Part shown: piece after piece, positions 28,160-36,498 of the stretch | Position numbering within the stretch: position 1 is the first letter of the stretch | Layout: each line of letters opens with the position of its first letter | Source: CAZCVI01 sp964502145 | GTDB taxonomy: Bacteria > Acidobacteriota > Aminicenantia > UBA2199 | Assembly: GCA_964502145.1 (NCBI GenBank) | Contig: CAZCVI010000030.1 | Location: 17,634-81,633 of the forward strand | Direction of reading: 5' to 3' | DNA length: 64,000 bases | Position numbers and translations under genes: made by a program | Notes under the pieces: model-generated | Database searches by the model: none | What the model was told of the DNA's origin: nothing | What the model saw: only the letters and a program-made list of their open reading frames with translations

Positions 28160-28527
28160 AGTTCCTTTTAGATATGCCCGTTTCCAAGAGTCTTCTTGAT
28201 GTCATTCACTCTTTTGGCCATGAGGGGGTTCATGCCAGCGACATCGGGAAAGCATTTGCTACAGATTCAGAATTGTTGGAGATGGCACGAATCGAAAATC
28301 GGGTAATCATCACCGCAGATTTGGATTTTCCTCAACTTTTGGCTCTTACTTTCGCTGTGGGCCCAGGAATTATTATGTTTCGTGGTGGAAATTATTCAGA
28401 TAAGGGGATGTGTGACTTACTTGTGCGGGTATTTAAAGAAGTACCCCCTGAAAATTTACAGATTTCAATCTGTGTGGTCGATCAAAAAAGAATCCGTATT
28501 ACCCAACTCCCAGTCACGCGGAAATAA
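28156..28527 (+). CDS. DUF5615 PIN-like toxin
   Basis: 123 residues. MKFLLDMPVSKSLLDVI, then HASDIGKA, ADSELLEMARIENRVIITADLDF and the closing strands match the DUF5615/Mut7-C-like PIN fold. Acidic residues at the PIN positions (D6 in FLLDMP; TADLDF around residues 54-59) could hold the metal for RNase activity. Position 8 is Val where relatives often have N or another polar residue, so the first metal site deserves checking. Overlaps the DUF433 gene by 4 nt, the usual order (antitoxin first). Predicted toxin of a VapBC45-like pair; substrate unknown. Confidence 0.9.
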   Translation: MKFLLDMPVSKSLLDVIHSFGHEGVHASDIGKAFATDSELLEMARIENRVIITADLDFPQLLALTFAVGPGIIMFRGGNYSDKGMCDLLVRVFKEVPPENLQISICVVDQKRIRITQLPVTRK

Positions 28528-28607
28528 TTTTGGGTTTACTGGACTGTCTCTAAAAACACAAAAAAACGTTTCGGGCAGGAACCCTTTTTAAATTCAAAGC
28601 TACTGCT

Positions 28608-28636
28608 TTGAAAAAGTAATGGAATTGGTATATAAT
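28608..28636 (+). promoter_or_regulatory. Promoter of AAA-ATPase copy 3
   Basis: TTGAAA at 28608-28613, 17 bp, TATAAT at 28631-28636. Downstream GTGGAGGTCG precedes ATG 28660. Upstream of about 28600 the sequence differs from the leaders of copies 1 and 2, so the duplicated block begins here. Confidence 0.8.
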
Positions 28637-28659
28637 AACAGTGGAGGTCGTAACATACC

Positions 28660-30447
28660 ATGGAAACCAGAGAAGAAGTAAAAAAAATACCTTATGGGAT
28701 GTCCGATTATAATCTAGTCCGTAGCGAGAATTATTACTACGTGGATAAATCCCAATACATCCAAGAGATTGAGAACATCGGTAGATACCTGTTTTTCATC
28801 CGCCCCCGGCGTTTTGGTAAATCTTTTTTTCTTTCCTTGCTGGAATATTATTACGACATCCATCACAACGACCGTTTCGATGAATTATTTAGCGGCACCT
28901 GGATTTATGAGAACCCCACTCCAGAGCGTGGAAAATACCTGGTGCTCTCGTTTAACTTTTCACAGGTGGAGCCTGCCGTCAATAAACTGGAAACTTCCTT
29001 TATCAAACACACCAAGAGCAGAGCCCTCTCATTTCTGCGAAAATATGCCGCGCAATTAATCAAGGACGTGAATTTTACCCAAAAAACCATCGAAGAAAGC
29101 CAGTCCCCCGCCGATATCCTGGCCTCAATTGTTGATATATGCAAGGATTCCAATCGGGATTTGTATGTGATCGTGGATGAGTACGACAACTTTTCCAATA
29201 CCTTGCTAACCACTTCCGGCTCTTCCGCCTATCTGAACGTGACCCAAGGCGAAGGGTTTTTAAGATCATTTTTTAATATCTTAAAAGGAGGTACTACCGG
29301 TGCAGATGCACCCATTAAACGGTTGTTTATCACCGGCGTTTCACCCATTACCATGGACGATGTCACCAGTGGTTTTAATATTGGTGAACAGATATCACTC
29401 CTGCCCATGTTCAACCAAATGCTGGGCTTCACCCGCCAGGATATCGAGAATATGTTGAAGTATTATGCAGACGCTGGCTTAATCAATCAAAATTTTAACG
29501 ATCTGCTGAGCATCATTGACCACTGGTATGGGAATTATTTATTTTCCGAAGATGACAATGTGTCCATGTACAATCCCACTATGGTCCTCTACTTTATGAA
29601 AAATTACTTGATTTATCACACCATTCCAGAGGATTTAATCGACCGGAATGTCCGCATTGATTACGGGAAACTCAGGCACCTGATTATCGTGGATAAGGAT
29701 CATACTAAACTACCCACTACCAATGGTAATTTCAGCAAGTTAAAACAAATTATAGAAACCGGTGAAATCTTGTCAGAGCTTGTAAAAGGATTCCCACTGG
29801 ATAAAATAACCGATCCCACCAATTTTAATTCCCTTTTGTTTTATTTCGGTTTGTTAACTATCAATGGCACCTACCAGAATAAATTACGGCTGGTTATTCC
29901 CAATGAAACAGTCAGACGGTTATACTATAACTATATCGAGGAAGCCTACCGGGAAACAGGAATCTTTTCCATGGATATGGCCACGTATGGAAACTTAATG
30001 GACAATATGGCCTTTAAAGGTGAATGGGAACCGCTATTTAATTATATTCTGGGTCTGATGAAAGAAAACATGCGGTTACGGGATCTGATTACCGGTGAAA
30101 AATCAGTGCAAGCTTTTTTGAATGTGTATCTGGGGCTCAGTGATCTGTACCTGATCACCAGTGAAAAAGAATTGAACATGGGGTATGCGGATATTTTTAT
30201 GGAACCCTTTATCGCCCGCTATCAAGATGTCTCTCATGCCTATCTATTGGAACTGAAATATATCCCCATCGGCAAAAAACCAACCAAAGCCAAGCTCACG
30301 CAATTAAAAAACGAGGCCCACGCCCAATTAAAACAATACCACCTCGATAAAAAGTTCCAAAAAGTCCTTGAAAAGACGACCTTGATCAAATTGGTAGTGA
30401 TCTTCTGCGGTCCTGAAGCCATCCACATTGGAAAAGTTGAGCCATAA
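28660..30447 (+). CDS. AAA-ATPase-like / DUF1703 PD-(D/E)XK protein, copy 3 (mosaic)
   Basis: About 595 residues, same domains as copies 1 and 2. It is a chimera: residues 1 to about 60 (up to the P-loop RPRRFGKSFFLSLL) match copy 2, and from EYYYDIHHNDRFDELF onward it matches copy 1. At the nucleotide level the switch lies near 28838-28843, just after the P-loop. The 5' leader has one base fewer between the -10 region and ATG than copies 1 and 2, which shows that region is untranslated. The 3' flank with its hairpin repeat was also copied. Intact reading frame, so presumably functional. Confidence 0.92.
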   Translation: METREEVKKIPYGMSDYNLVRSENYYYVDKSQYIQEIENIGRYLFFIRPRRFGKSFFLSLLEYYYDIHHNDRFDELFSGTWIYENPTPERGKYLVLSFNFSQVEPAVNKLETSFIKHTKSRALSFLRKYAAQLIKDVNFTQKTIEESQSPADILASIVDICKDSNRDLYVIVDEYDNFSNTLLTTSGSSAYLNVTQGEGFLRSFFNILKGGTTGADAPIKRLFITGVSPITMDDVTSGFNIGEQISLLPMFNQMLGFTRQDIENMLKYYADAGLINQNFNDLLSIIDHWYGNYLFSEDDNVSMYNPTMVLYFMKNYLIYHTIPEDLIDRNVRIDYGKLRHLIIVDKDHTKLPTTNGNFSKLKQIIETGEILSELVKGFPLDKITDPTNFNSLLFYFGLLTINGTYQNKLRLVIPNETVRRLYYNYIEEAYRETGIFSMDMATYGNLMDNMAFKGEWEPLFNYILGLMKENMRLRDLITGEKSVQAFLNVYLGLSDLYLITSEKELNMGYADIFMEPFIARYQDVSHAYLLELKYIPIGKKPTKAKLTQLKNEAHAQLKQYHLDKKFQKVLEKTTLIKLVVIFCGPEAIHIGKVEP

Positions 30448-30463
30448 TTTGCAGGCAAGTAAA

Positions 30464-30650
30464 AGAAGACCACAGATTACGCAGATTAAAAGGATTAGAC
30501 AGATTAAAAAAGGACTTAAGAAAAAGAGTGGCCCACGAATTACACGAATGAACACGAATGAACACTAAGAAAGAGTTTTTTTTCTTCTTCATTCGTGCAA
30601 ATTCGTGTAATTCGTGGGAGTCTTTTTCTTTTTTATCTGTGGGCTTCTTT
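30464..30650. repeat. Nested-class hairpin repeat after AAA copy 3
   Basis: Same left GATT arm and CACGAAT inner palindrome as after copies 1 and 2. The right outer arm is reduced to TTATCTGTGGGCTTCTT. It opens the 880-nt gene-free stretch 30448-31329, which contains only repeats. Confidence 0.84.
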
Positions 30651-30673
30651 TTTAGTATGAACGCCCCTATTTT

Positions 30674-31106
30674 TTCGTCGTGCAGATGGCATTTTCGTTG
30701 CAATGGGGGCCTTTTCGTCATGATGGTGACAATTTCGTGGGATAGCAGACAAATTCGTCAAGGCGGGTGCATCTTCGTGGAGCTGGTAGGCATCTTCATG
30801 GAGATGAAGGCATCTTCGTGGAGCTGGAGGCAACTTCGTGGACATGAAGGCATCTTCGTGGAGCTGGAGGCAACTTCGTGGAGATGAAGACATCTTCGTG
30901 GAGCTGGAGGCATCTTCGTGGAGATGAAGACATCTTCGTGGAGATGGAGGCATCTTCGTTACACAGGAAGGGATTTCGTGGACATGAAGACATATTCACT
31001 ACACAGCAGAATATTTCACAGGAGCGGAGAAAATTTCACTATAACGGAGCACCTTTCGCCAAAGCGGAAAATAATTCGCTATAGCGAAAGCAAATCCGTC
31101 TATTCG
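30674..31106. repeat. 20-bp phased degenerate array, about 22 units with TTCG core
   Basis: TTCG (or TTCA/TCCG) recurs at 30674, 30694, 30714, 30734, 30754, 30774, 30795, then every 20 bp to 31095: 22 positions with one 21-bp step. The middle units are near CATCTTCGTGGAGCTGGAGG alternating with GAGATGAAGA ends; the outer units keep little beyond the TTC. There are no unique spacers, so it is not a CRISPR. The period is not a multiple of 3, so translations in any frame are accidental. Confidence 0.9.
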
Positions 31107-31143
31107 TTTTGCAATCAGTGTTCCGGCATAAAGAAAAGAGCTC

Positions 31144-31324
31144 ACCACAGATTAAGAAAAAGATTTTTTGCCCACGAATTACACGAATGAACACGAATTC
31201 TCTCGAAAAAGATTTTTTTTTCTTTTTAACTCATAACCATTCGTGCAAATTCGTGAAATTCGTGGGAGTCTTTTTTCTTTTTTAATCCGTCTAATCCTTT
31301 TAATCTGCGTAATCTGTGGTCTTC
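31144..31324. repeat. Nested-class hairpin repeat, diverged copy
   Basis: CACCACAGATTAAG at left pairs with TAATCTGCGTAATCTGTGG at right; inside, CCCACGAATTACACGAATG pairs with ATTCGTGCAAATTCGTG and ATTCGTGGG. The loop differs from the copies next to the AAA genes. It lies immediately after the permease stop, where it may also terminate that minus-strand transcript. Confidence 0.83.
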
Positions 31325-31329
31325 TTTTT

Positions 31330-32154
31330 CTATCCGCTGGCAATATCGCGACGGTTGAAGAGAAACGCGGCAACAGTAAACATGAGCACGCTGACTGCGG
31401 TTAACGTGACCGAAGTTTCCCAACTCAAACGATTGCCCATTAAAATAGCCATGGGTTTGAAATAATAAAATGGACTGACTGGTGCGAGATACTCCAATGG
31501 ACTCCACAAAGGAGTGGCAAAACTTAATAAGTAAAACACAAAAAGGGTCACACCACTTAAAGTAAACAGCCGCTTGCTGTTATCTGAAATAGCGGCAAAT
31601 AGGGCGACATAACCGGCAATAAAAATCATCACGAGAAATAAATCCCACGCCAATGGGAAAAACGGCGCAACCGACATCTTGGTGGAATGAAACAACTGGA
31701 TCCCAAGAAAAGTGGATAAATAAGTGGAAAAGGCCAGTAACGCTGTTCCTATATAAATAATAACGCCCATGTTAAAATAAATACGCCGCCGACTCAACGG
31801 CTTGCTCAATGTAAAACCAATGGAACCATACCCGATTTCAGAGGTCACTATCTGCGACACGGACATTATAATGAACAGGATTATTATAACCAACATGAAG
31901 GGATGAAGATACCCCATGGTAATGACACCGTATTTTATAACCGATTCAATAAACCCTTCACCCATCATTTTTTGCGCCATTTTTGGCATCGTGTCCAGTT
32001 TCGTGACCATGTCCTGCTGTATCTTTACCGAAGTCGCCAACACGGCAAACAACATCTGAAAAAGAAACAAGGCCAAACACAACAACCCCAATTTTAACCG
32101 CAACCCTTTAAAGGATTGTCGCAAATGAATCATTCCAATTCTGCTATTTCCCAT
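31330..32154 (-). CDS. ABC-2 type transporter permease
   Basis: About 274 residues with six predicted membrane segments (for example LGLLCLALFLFQMLFAVLA, GYLHPFMLVIIILFIIM, YIGTALLAFSTYLSTFL, LFLVMIFIAGYVALFAA, LSGVTLFVFYLLSF and TLTAVSVLMFTVAAFLF). The SEIGYGSIGFTLSKPLSRRRI loop is typical of ABC-2 permeases. It should form an exporter with the ATPase encoded just upstream; substrate unknown. The start is set at MGNSRIG because AGAGG lies about 8 nt upstream; a GTG 7 codons earlier is less likely. It begins 24 nt after the ATPase stop, consistent with one operon. Confidence 0.9.
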   Translation of the reverse strand: MGNSRIGMIHLRQSFKGLRLKLGLLCLALFLFQMLFAVLATSVKIQQDMVTKLDTMPKMAQKMMGEGFIESVIKYGVITMGYLHPFMLVIIILFIIMSVSQIVTSEIGYGSIGFTLSKPLSRRRIYFNMGVIIYIGTALLAFSTYLSTFLGIQLFHSTKMSVAPFFPLAWDLFLVMIFIAGYVALFAAISDNSKRLFTLSGVTLFVFYLLSFATPLWSPLEYLAPVSPFYYFKPMAILMGNRLSWETSVTLTAVSVLMFTVAAFLFNRRDIASG

Positions 32155-32178
32155 GCCTTTTTCCTCTATTGTCACGTT

Positions 32179-33096
32179 TCACGCTTCATCTCGCCCATTG
32201 GACTCGACCCGGTAATAATCTAAAAATACATCCTGCAAACTGGAATTAAGCAGCGACATATCCTGGACTTCAAACTGGCTCAATAATTTAATCAACGTGT
32301 CCATGTCACCAGTCAGTCGCGCATGAACAGTCAACCCATCGGTTCCTGTAATGTCCCAGGCCGGAGATTTTAATAAAGAGGCGGACACGTCATGTTTAAA
32401 CGTCACATGGATGGAACGGGTCATCCTTTTGACCAGGTCATGAATATTTTCTAAAGCCACTAAGCGACCGTTCCTGATAATCGCGACCCGATCACAAACC
32501 TGTTCCACCTCGGGTAAATGGTGGGAACTAAGAAACACTGTTCCGCCATTGTCGCGGTACTCTTTTAATAATTCATAAAAGATATGCTGCATCACCGGGT
32601 CCAAACCTTCTGTGGGTTCATCCAGGATCATTACCCGTGGACGGCTCTGTAATGTTTGCACCAGTGCAATCTTGCGGGCCATACCTGTCGAATACTGCTT
32701 GATTTTGCGTTTAATATCTTTTTCAGAGAAATCGAACCGCTTTAACAAATAATGGCGATACTCGCGATCACTCTTGCCTGACAGACGCCCCATGTATTCT
32801 AAGAACTCCTGGCCGGTCATGTACCGGTGCGGACACACCGCGCTGGGCAAATAACCAATCTCGCGGCAAATGTCCAGATGATGTTTAACCGAATCCTTGC
32901 CAAATATGGTGGCACTACCCCCGGTGGGAAACAACAGGTTCACCAACATACGGATAGTAGTCGTTTTCCCCGCGCCGTTGCTGCCTAAAAATCCGAAAAT
33001 CTCCCCTTCATTGACACTGAGGGAAAGATCCTCTACACCCACCACATGACCGGGGTACAACTTCGTTAAACCAATGGTTTTAATCGTTTCATTCAT
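32179..33096 (-). CDS. ABC transporter ATP-binding protein (ABC-2 exporter)
   Basis: 305 residues. Walker A GSNGAGKTT (38-46), Q-loop region, signature YSTGM (135-139) in place of LSGGQ, Walker B VMILDEPTEGLD (about 155-166) and switch histidine in SSHHLPEV (about 192). This is the CcmA/NatA-like subfamily that powers ABC-2 exporters. The C-terminal 90 residues form the usual accessory domain. The YSTGM signature variant is common in this subfamily and need not impair activity. First gene of a two-gene minus-strand operon with the permease. Confidence 0.94.
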   Translation of the reverse strand: MNETIKTIGLTKLYPGHVVGVEDLSLSVNEGEIFGFLGSNGAGKTTTIRMLVNLLFPTGGSATIFGKDSVKHHLDICREIGYLPSAVCPHRYMTGQEFLEYMGRLSGKSDREYRHYLLKRFDFSEKDIKRKIKQYSTGMARKIALVQTLQSRPRVMILDEPTEGLDPVMQHIFYELLKEYRDNGGTVFLSSHHLPEVEQVCDRVAIIRNGRLVALENIHDLVKRMTRSIHVTFKHDVSASLLKSPAWDITGTDGLTVHARLTGDMDTLIKLLSQFEVQDMSLLNSSLQDVFLDYYRVESNGRDEA

Positions 33097-33244
33097 ATTT
33101 TTAATACGCAGCTCGTGGGGAAAAGTTTAAAAATAAGTGCTCGTAGGGCTTTTCTTTTATTCGTTTTTATGATATTTTTAGTACAAGCAAGTTTGACAGA
33201 GCTTTTATTTTGAGAAAATTTAAGAATGGTAAGCGAGGCAAAAA

Positions 33245-34996
33245 ATGGCTTTATACTTGGATGGCTGGACAAAGAATTGGCAGTTGTTGAGTATGTTTTT
33301 TACAGATCACGAGATTTCGGAAATAAGGGCAAGATTGGAAGCGATGCAGACCCGTCATGTTGTGTTTTGTTCCTTTGAGAATCGTTTTGCCAAAAGTGGT
33401 GGTTTGGCTGCGGTCACCACCCGGATTTTACCTCACCTCAGTCGTCTCAAAGGTGTTGAAAACGTTTTCCTGCTCACTCCTTTTTACCCGCTGCTATGCA
33501 AGCATCCCGAGCAAATGCATGCCACGGGAAAATCCTTTGTGATGCGTTTCGGAGGGAAAACTATCCCGGTGGAAATCCTAAAATACACGCCTCCAACCAA
33601 GAATAATGCTGACACCACACAGGTAGAAGAGTATTATTTAAAAGCCGAGGGCTTTTTTAATTCCATGAATCCTCTTGATGATCCGTACATTTACCACCCG
33701 GATAACCTTGACCTGAATAACGAGACCATCAAGGAGAGTTCCCTGTTTTTTTGCCATGCCGCTCCTCTCGCGGTCAATGCTCTGGGTGTGCGCGAGGATA
33801 TTGTTTTTCATTTGCAAGAATGGCAAACCGCTGCCATTTCATTAACAGCCAAAACAGCCATGGTCAAAGGCGTGTTGTCTAGCGCTGGCACTATCCAGAC
33901 ACTGCACAATCCTTTTGATTGTTTTCTCTCGCTGGATGATCTGAAAAAAATAATGGAAACCAAGCAGTTCAAACGGTACAACAAGCATCACTCTTCCGGT
34001 TTGACCGCCTATCAACTGGGTTTGCAATTAGTGGATGCGCCGATTACCACGGTCAGTAAAAGTATTGCCCTGGAGTTTGTGTCCGATATTTTTCAGACCC
34101 ATCATTTTGCTTCTCATTTACAGGAAATATTTAAACATAACGGTGTTTACGGCATAAATAACGGTTTGTTCCTGGATATTCTGCCCGAATATGTGGCGGC
34201 AGAATCCAGCCCGGATTATATGGCGACTATTAAAAAAATCAAAGGGGAAAAACGCCGCGCTTTGTTAGAATTCTTGGTTGGCGACAAAGCGCAACACCAC
34301 ATCGGGGAACTCACCTATAAAGATAAACCCTTGGACATGGATTTTCCCGAGGAGATACCTATTCTGATCATGAGTGGACGCTTGGACCCCGTGCAAAAGG
34401 GATTTGATGTCCTGTTGCGAGCGATTGAGAAATTTGGCAAGGACGAGATCAAGGTGATATTAACGCCGATGCCTGTCAAAGATTCCGATTTGAATTTTTT
34501 TAAAAAGGTAGCCAATCGGAGCCACGGGTGTGTCACTGTTTTTCCTAACAGAATAGAGAATGTGAACTACCAAAAACTGCAAACTGGCAGCACGTTTGGC
34601 GTGATGCCTTCTATTTTCGAGCCCTTTGGAGCTGCCATTGAATATATGGCTTCTGGCACGCTCACGATTGCCCGGAGCACTGGCGGACTAAAAGATCAGA
34701 TCGATAACGATGATTGTGGCTTCTTGTTTAGAGAGGATACGTTTAATTATTGCTGGGAAAATATCCATACTTATATTCATACTTCGCAATATGTGGAAGC
34801 ACGGGATGAAAATACCTGGGTCATAAATATGGTGGACCGTTTGTTTCACGCCATCACTAAAGCGGCGGAAATCTACCGCCTGCAACCGGATATATATTAT
34901 AACATGATCGCGGCTGGTTTTAAAAAAGCCCGCTCTTTTGATTGGGATACCAGTGCAGCAGAATACCTGCAAGTCTATCAAAAAATTAATGGCTAA
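33245..34996 (+). CDS. Glycogen/starch synthase-like glycosyltransferase (GT5 type)
   Basis: 583 residues, GT-B fold. N-terminal KSGGLAAVTTRILPHLS corresponds to the KxGGL nucleotide-sugar loop of glycogen synthases. LQEWQTA resembles their HDWQTA. The C-terminal half has MSGRLDPVQKGFDVLLRAI and PSIFEPFGAAIEYMASGTLTIARSTGGLKDQI, the GT5 donor-binding and catalytic Glu region. About 100 residues longer than bacterial GlgA and diverged, so the acceptor is uncertain: glycogen-type alpha-glucan is most likely. Start supported by GAGG 6 nt before the ATG. First of three + genes closely spaced to 36249. Confidence 0.85.
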   Translation: MALYLDGWTKNWQLLSMFFTDHEISEIRARLEAMQTRHVVFCSFENRFAKSGGLAAVTTRILPHLSRLKGVENVFLLTPFYPLLCKHPEQMHATGKSFVMRFGGKTIPVEILKYTPPTKNNADTTQVEEYYLKAEGFFNSMNPLDDPYIYHPDNLDLNNETIKESSLFFCHAAPLAVNALGVREDIVFHLQEWQTAAISLTAKTAMVKGVLSSAGTIQTLHNPFDCFLSLDDLKKIMETKQFKRYNKHHSSGLTAYQLGLQLVDAPITTVSKSIALEFVSDIFQTHHFASHLQEIFKHNGVYGINNGLFLDILPEYVAAESSPDYMATIKKIKGEKRRALLEFLVGDKAQHHIGELTYKDKPLDMDFPEEIPILIMSGRLDPVQKGFDVLLRAIEKFGKDEIKVILTPMPVKDSDLNFFKKVANRSHGCVTVFPNRIENVNYQKLQTGSTFGVMPSIFEPFGAAIEYMASGTLTIARSTGGLKDQIDNDDCGFLFREDTFNYCWENIHTYIHTSQYVEARDENTWVINMVDRLFHAITKAAEIYRLQPDIYYNMIAAGFKKARSFDWDTSAAEYLQVYQKING

Positions 34997-35028
34997 ATGG
35001 AAATAAAAAATAACCGGGAGTGGTTCAT

Positions 35029-35589
35029 ATGAATGTAAAAGAAATCGAGTCAAAACTTAACGAGCTGGGAATTGAAAATTTTTCAATTCAGGAAAACGGG
35101 ACCATCAATGTGGATGGTACAGTGGATATCAGTTTTAGAAATTTAAAACACATCCCCCTTCAATTTGGAACAGTCAAAGGTGATTTTAATTGTTCTAACA
35201 ATGAATTGGAAACTCTTTTAGGTGCGCCCGAAACGGTCGGGGTTTCGTTTTTCTGTCATAATAACCGTTTAACTTCATTGGAGGGTGGGCCGCAGGTGGT
35301 AAAAAAAGCGTTTGTGTGTAGCACGAATCGTTTGACGCAATTAACAGGCGCGCCCAAATCGGTGAATGGCACCTTTGATTGTTCGAACAACGTGTTGCCC
35401 AGTTTGGAAGGCGGGCCGGAAGCGGTAAATGGGCCATATGAATGTTCAAATAATCAATTAACGACTCTCAGGGGGATTCCTCAATTTGTCAGAAGCGTGT
35501 TGTATTGCACGGGTAATCCGATTCCCAACGCGGTGTTGGCCGTGTTTAAACAAGAGAGCAAGTTTCTCATTATCGGCGATGAAAATTAA
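35029..35589 (+). CDS. Short repeat protein with CSxNxLTxLxGxP (LRR-like) repeats
   Basis: About 186 residues. After an N-terminal 45-residue part come about six imperfect 21-residue repeats, each beginning with Phe/Tyr-x-Cys and reading like FxCSNNxLTsLxGaPxxVxG. Such solenoids occur in many environmental bacteria and phage-like proteins and resemble leucine-rich repeats; they usually mediate binding. No signal peptide or catalytic motif. Start ATG 35029 chosen because GGGAG precedes it by 8 nt; a GTG 9 nt earlier overlaps that site. Its stop TAA is directly followed by the ATG of the hemolysin III gene, so the two are coupled. Function unknown. Confidence 0.85.
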   Translation: MNVKEIESKLNELGIENFSIQENGTINVDGTVDISFRNLKHIPLQFGTVKGDFNCSNNELETLLGAPETVGVSFFCHNNRLTSLEGGPQVVKKAFVCSTNRLTQLTGAPKSVNGTFDCSNNVLPSLEGGPEAVNGPYECSNNQLTTLRGIPQFVRSVLYCTGNPIPNAVLAVFKQESKFLIIGDEN

Positions 35590-36249
35590 ATGAAAGTGAA
35601 TCGGAATATAATACAGAGTTTGCGTGATCCGCTCAGTGGGTTGACCCATTTTTTGGGTATCATAATCGCGTTGTTTTCTTTAATCGCCTTGCTAACGCGA
35701 ACCGTTCCTCCCATCACCCGGTGGCATATCATTTCTTTCACGATTTATGGTTGTGCCATGATTTTACTTTATACTATGAGCACCTTATACCATTGGTTGC
35801 CGCTGACTGGGAAACGGTTGGAGTTATTTCGTAAGATCGATCATATCATGATTTTTGTTTTTATTGCCGCGTCGTATACTCCCGTTTGCCTCATCACGTT
35901 GTCTGGTAAGTGGGGTTGGTCGATTCTGGGAATTGTATGGGTGTTGACCATTGCCGGATTTTTTCTAAAAGTATTTTGGTTGCATGCGCCCCGGTTCTTG
36001 TATACTGCGCTTTATGTATTATTGGGTTGGATTATTGTTTTTGCTATTTGGCCCTTAAGCCAGCGGATGTCGCCGGGTGGATTAATATGGTTGGCTATCG
36101 GGGGATTCTTTTACACTGTTGGAGCAGTTATATATGGCATTAAAAAACCAGACCCTTGGCCAAAGGTATTTGGCTTTCATGAAATTTTCCATATCTTTAT
36201 CATTCTGGGTAGTATCTCCCATTTCTGGATGATGTATCGGTATGTATGA
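35590..36249 (+). CDS. Hemolysin III / PAQR family membrane protein
   Basis: 219 residues with seven hydrophobic segments. Family motifs are clear: DPLSGLTHFLG near the start, YTMSTLYHWLP (about 60-70), IDHIMIFVFIAASYTP (about 83-98) and FGFHEIFHIFIILGS near the end. The conserved Ser, His, Asp and paired His (HEIFH) are the metal-site residues of the CREST/PAQR superfamily, with probable hydrolase-like activity; hemolysis is not implied. Starts directly at the stop codon of the preceding gene. Confidence 0.93.
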   Translation: MKVNRNIIQSLRDPLSGLTHFLGIIIALFSLIALLTRTVPPITRWHIISFTIYGCAMILLYTMSTLYHWLPLTGKRLELFRKIDHIMIFVFIAASYTPVCLITLSGKWGWSILGIVWVLTIAGFFLKVFWLHAPRFLYTALYVLLGWIIVFAIWPLSQRMSPGGLIWLAIGGFFYTVGAVIYGIKKPDPWPKVFGFHEIFHIFIILGSISHFWMMYRYV

Positions 36250-36311
36250 GGGCGTGTATTAGAATAATAAGAAATAAGAAGAAGCCAGAAGAGAAGATTA
36301 ACTTGTTATGC

Positions 36312-36471
36312 CCTGGATTCACTGCCAACTTAATGGGAAGAATGGGAATGATGGGAATGATGGGAATTATGGGATAAACAAAAGAATTCCCATTCCTCCC
36401 ATCATTCCCATCATTCCCATTCTTCCCACTTGATTTTATGGTACTCTCAAAGAATTGGCGGTGAATTCAGG
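36312..36471. repeat. Hairpin element H2 (GGGAATnnn arms)
   Basis: Between convergent genes. Outer ends CCTGGATTCACTGCCAA and TTGGCGGTGAATTCAGG; arms of about five 9-bp units each (GGGAATGAT / TCCCATCAT); loop GGGATAAACAAAAGAATTCCC, the reverse complement of the H1 loop apart from one base. Flanked on both sides by ATGC (36308-36311 and 36472-36475), a candidate 4-bp target duplication. It probably also terminates both converging transcripts. Confidence 0.9.
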
Positions 36472-36498
36472 ATGCTTGGACGCAGTAAGACGTTCGTA

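Noticed and set aside
30558..30953. Open frames of about 106-109 codons on both strands in the 20-bp array
   Set aside because: They follow from a degenerate 20-bp repeat and read as low-complexity His/Arg/Ser or Trp/Phe strings; no ribosome-binding site or family resemblance.
30674..31106. CRISPR array
   Set aside because: No identical repeats of 24-37 bp with unique spacers and no cas genes in the window.
35590..36249. True hemolysin
   Set aside because: The name is historical; the motifs are those of PAQR/CREST membrane proteins with a metal site.
36312..36471. H elements as plain Rho-independent terminators
   Set aside because: H7 lies between divergent genes, H3-H6 precede gene starts, and the terminal repeats and 9-bp arms exceed what terminators need. 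Some may still terminate transcription.
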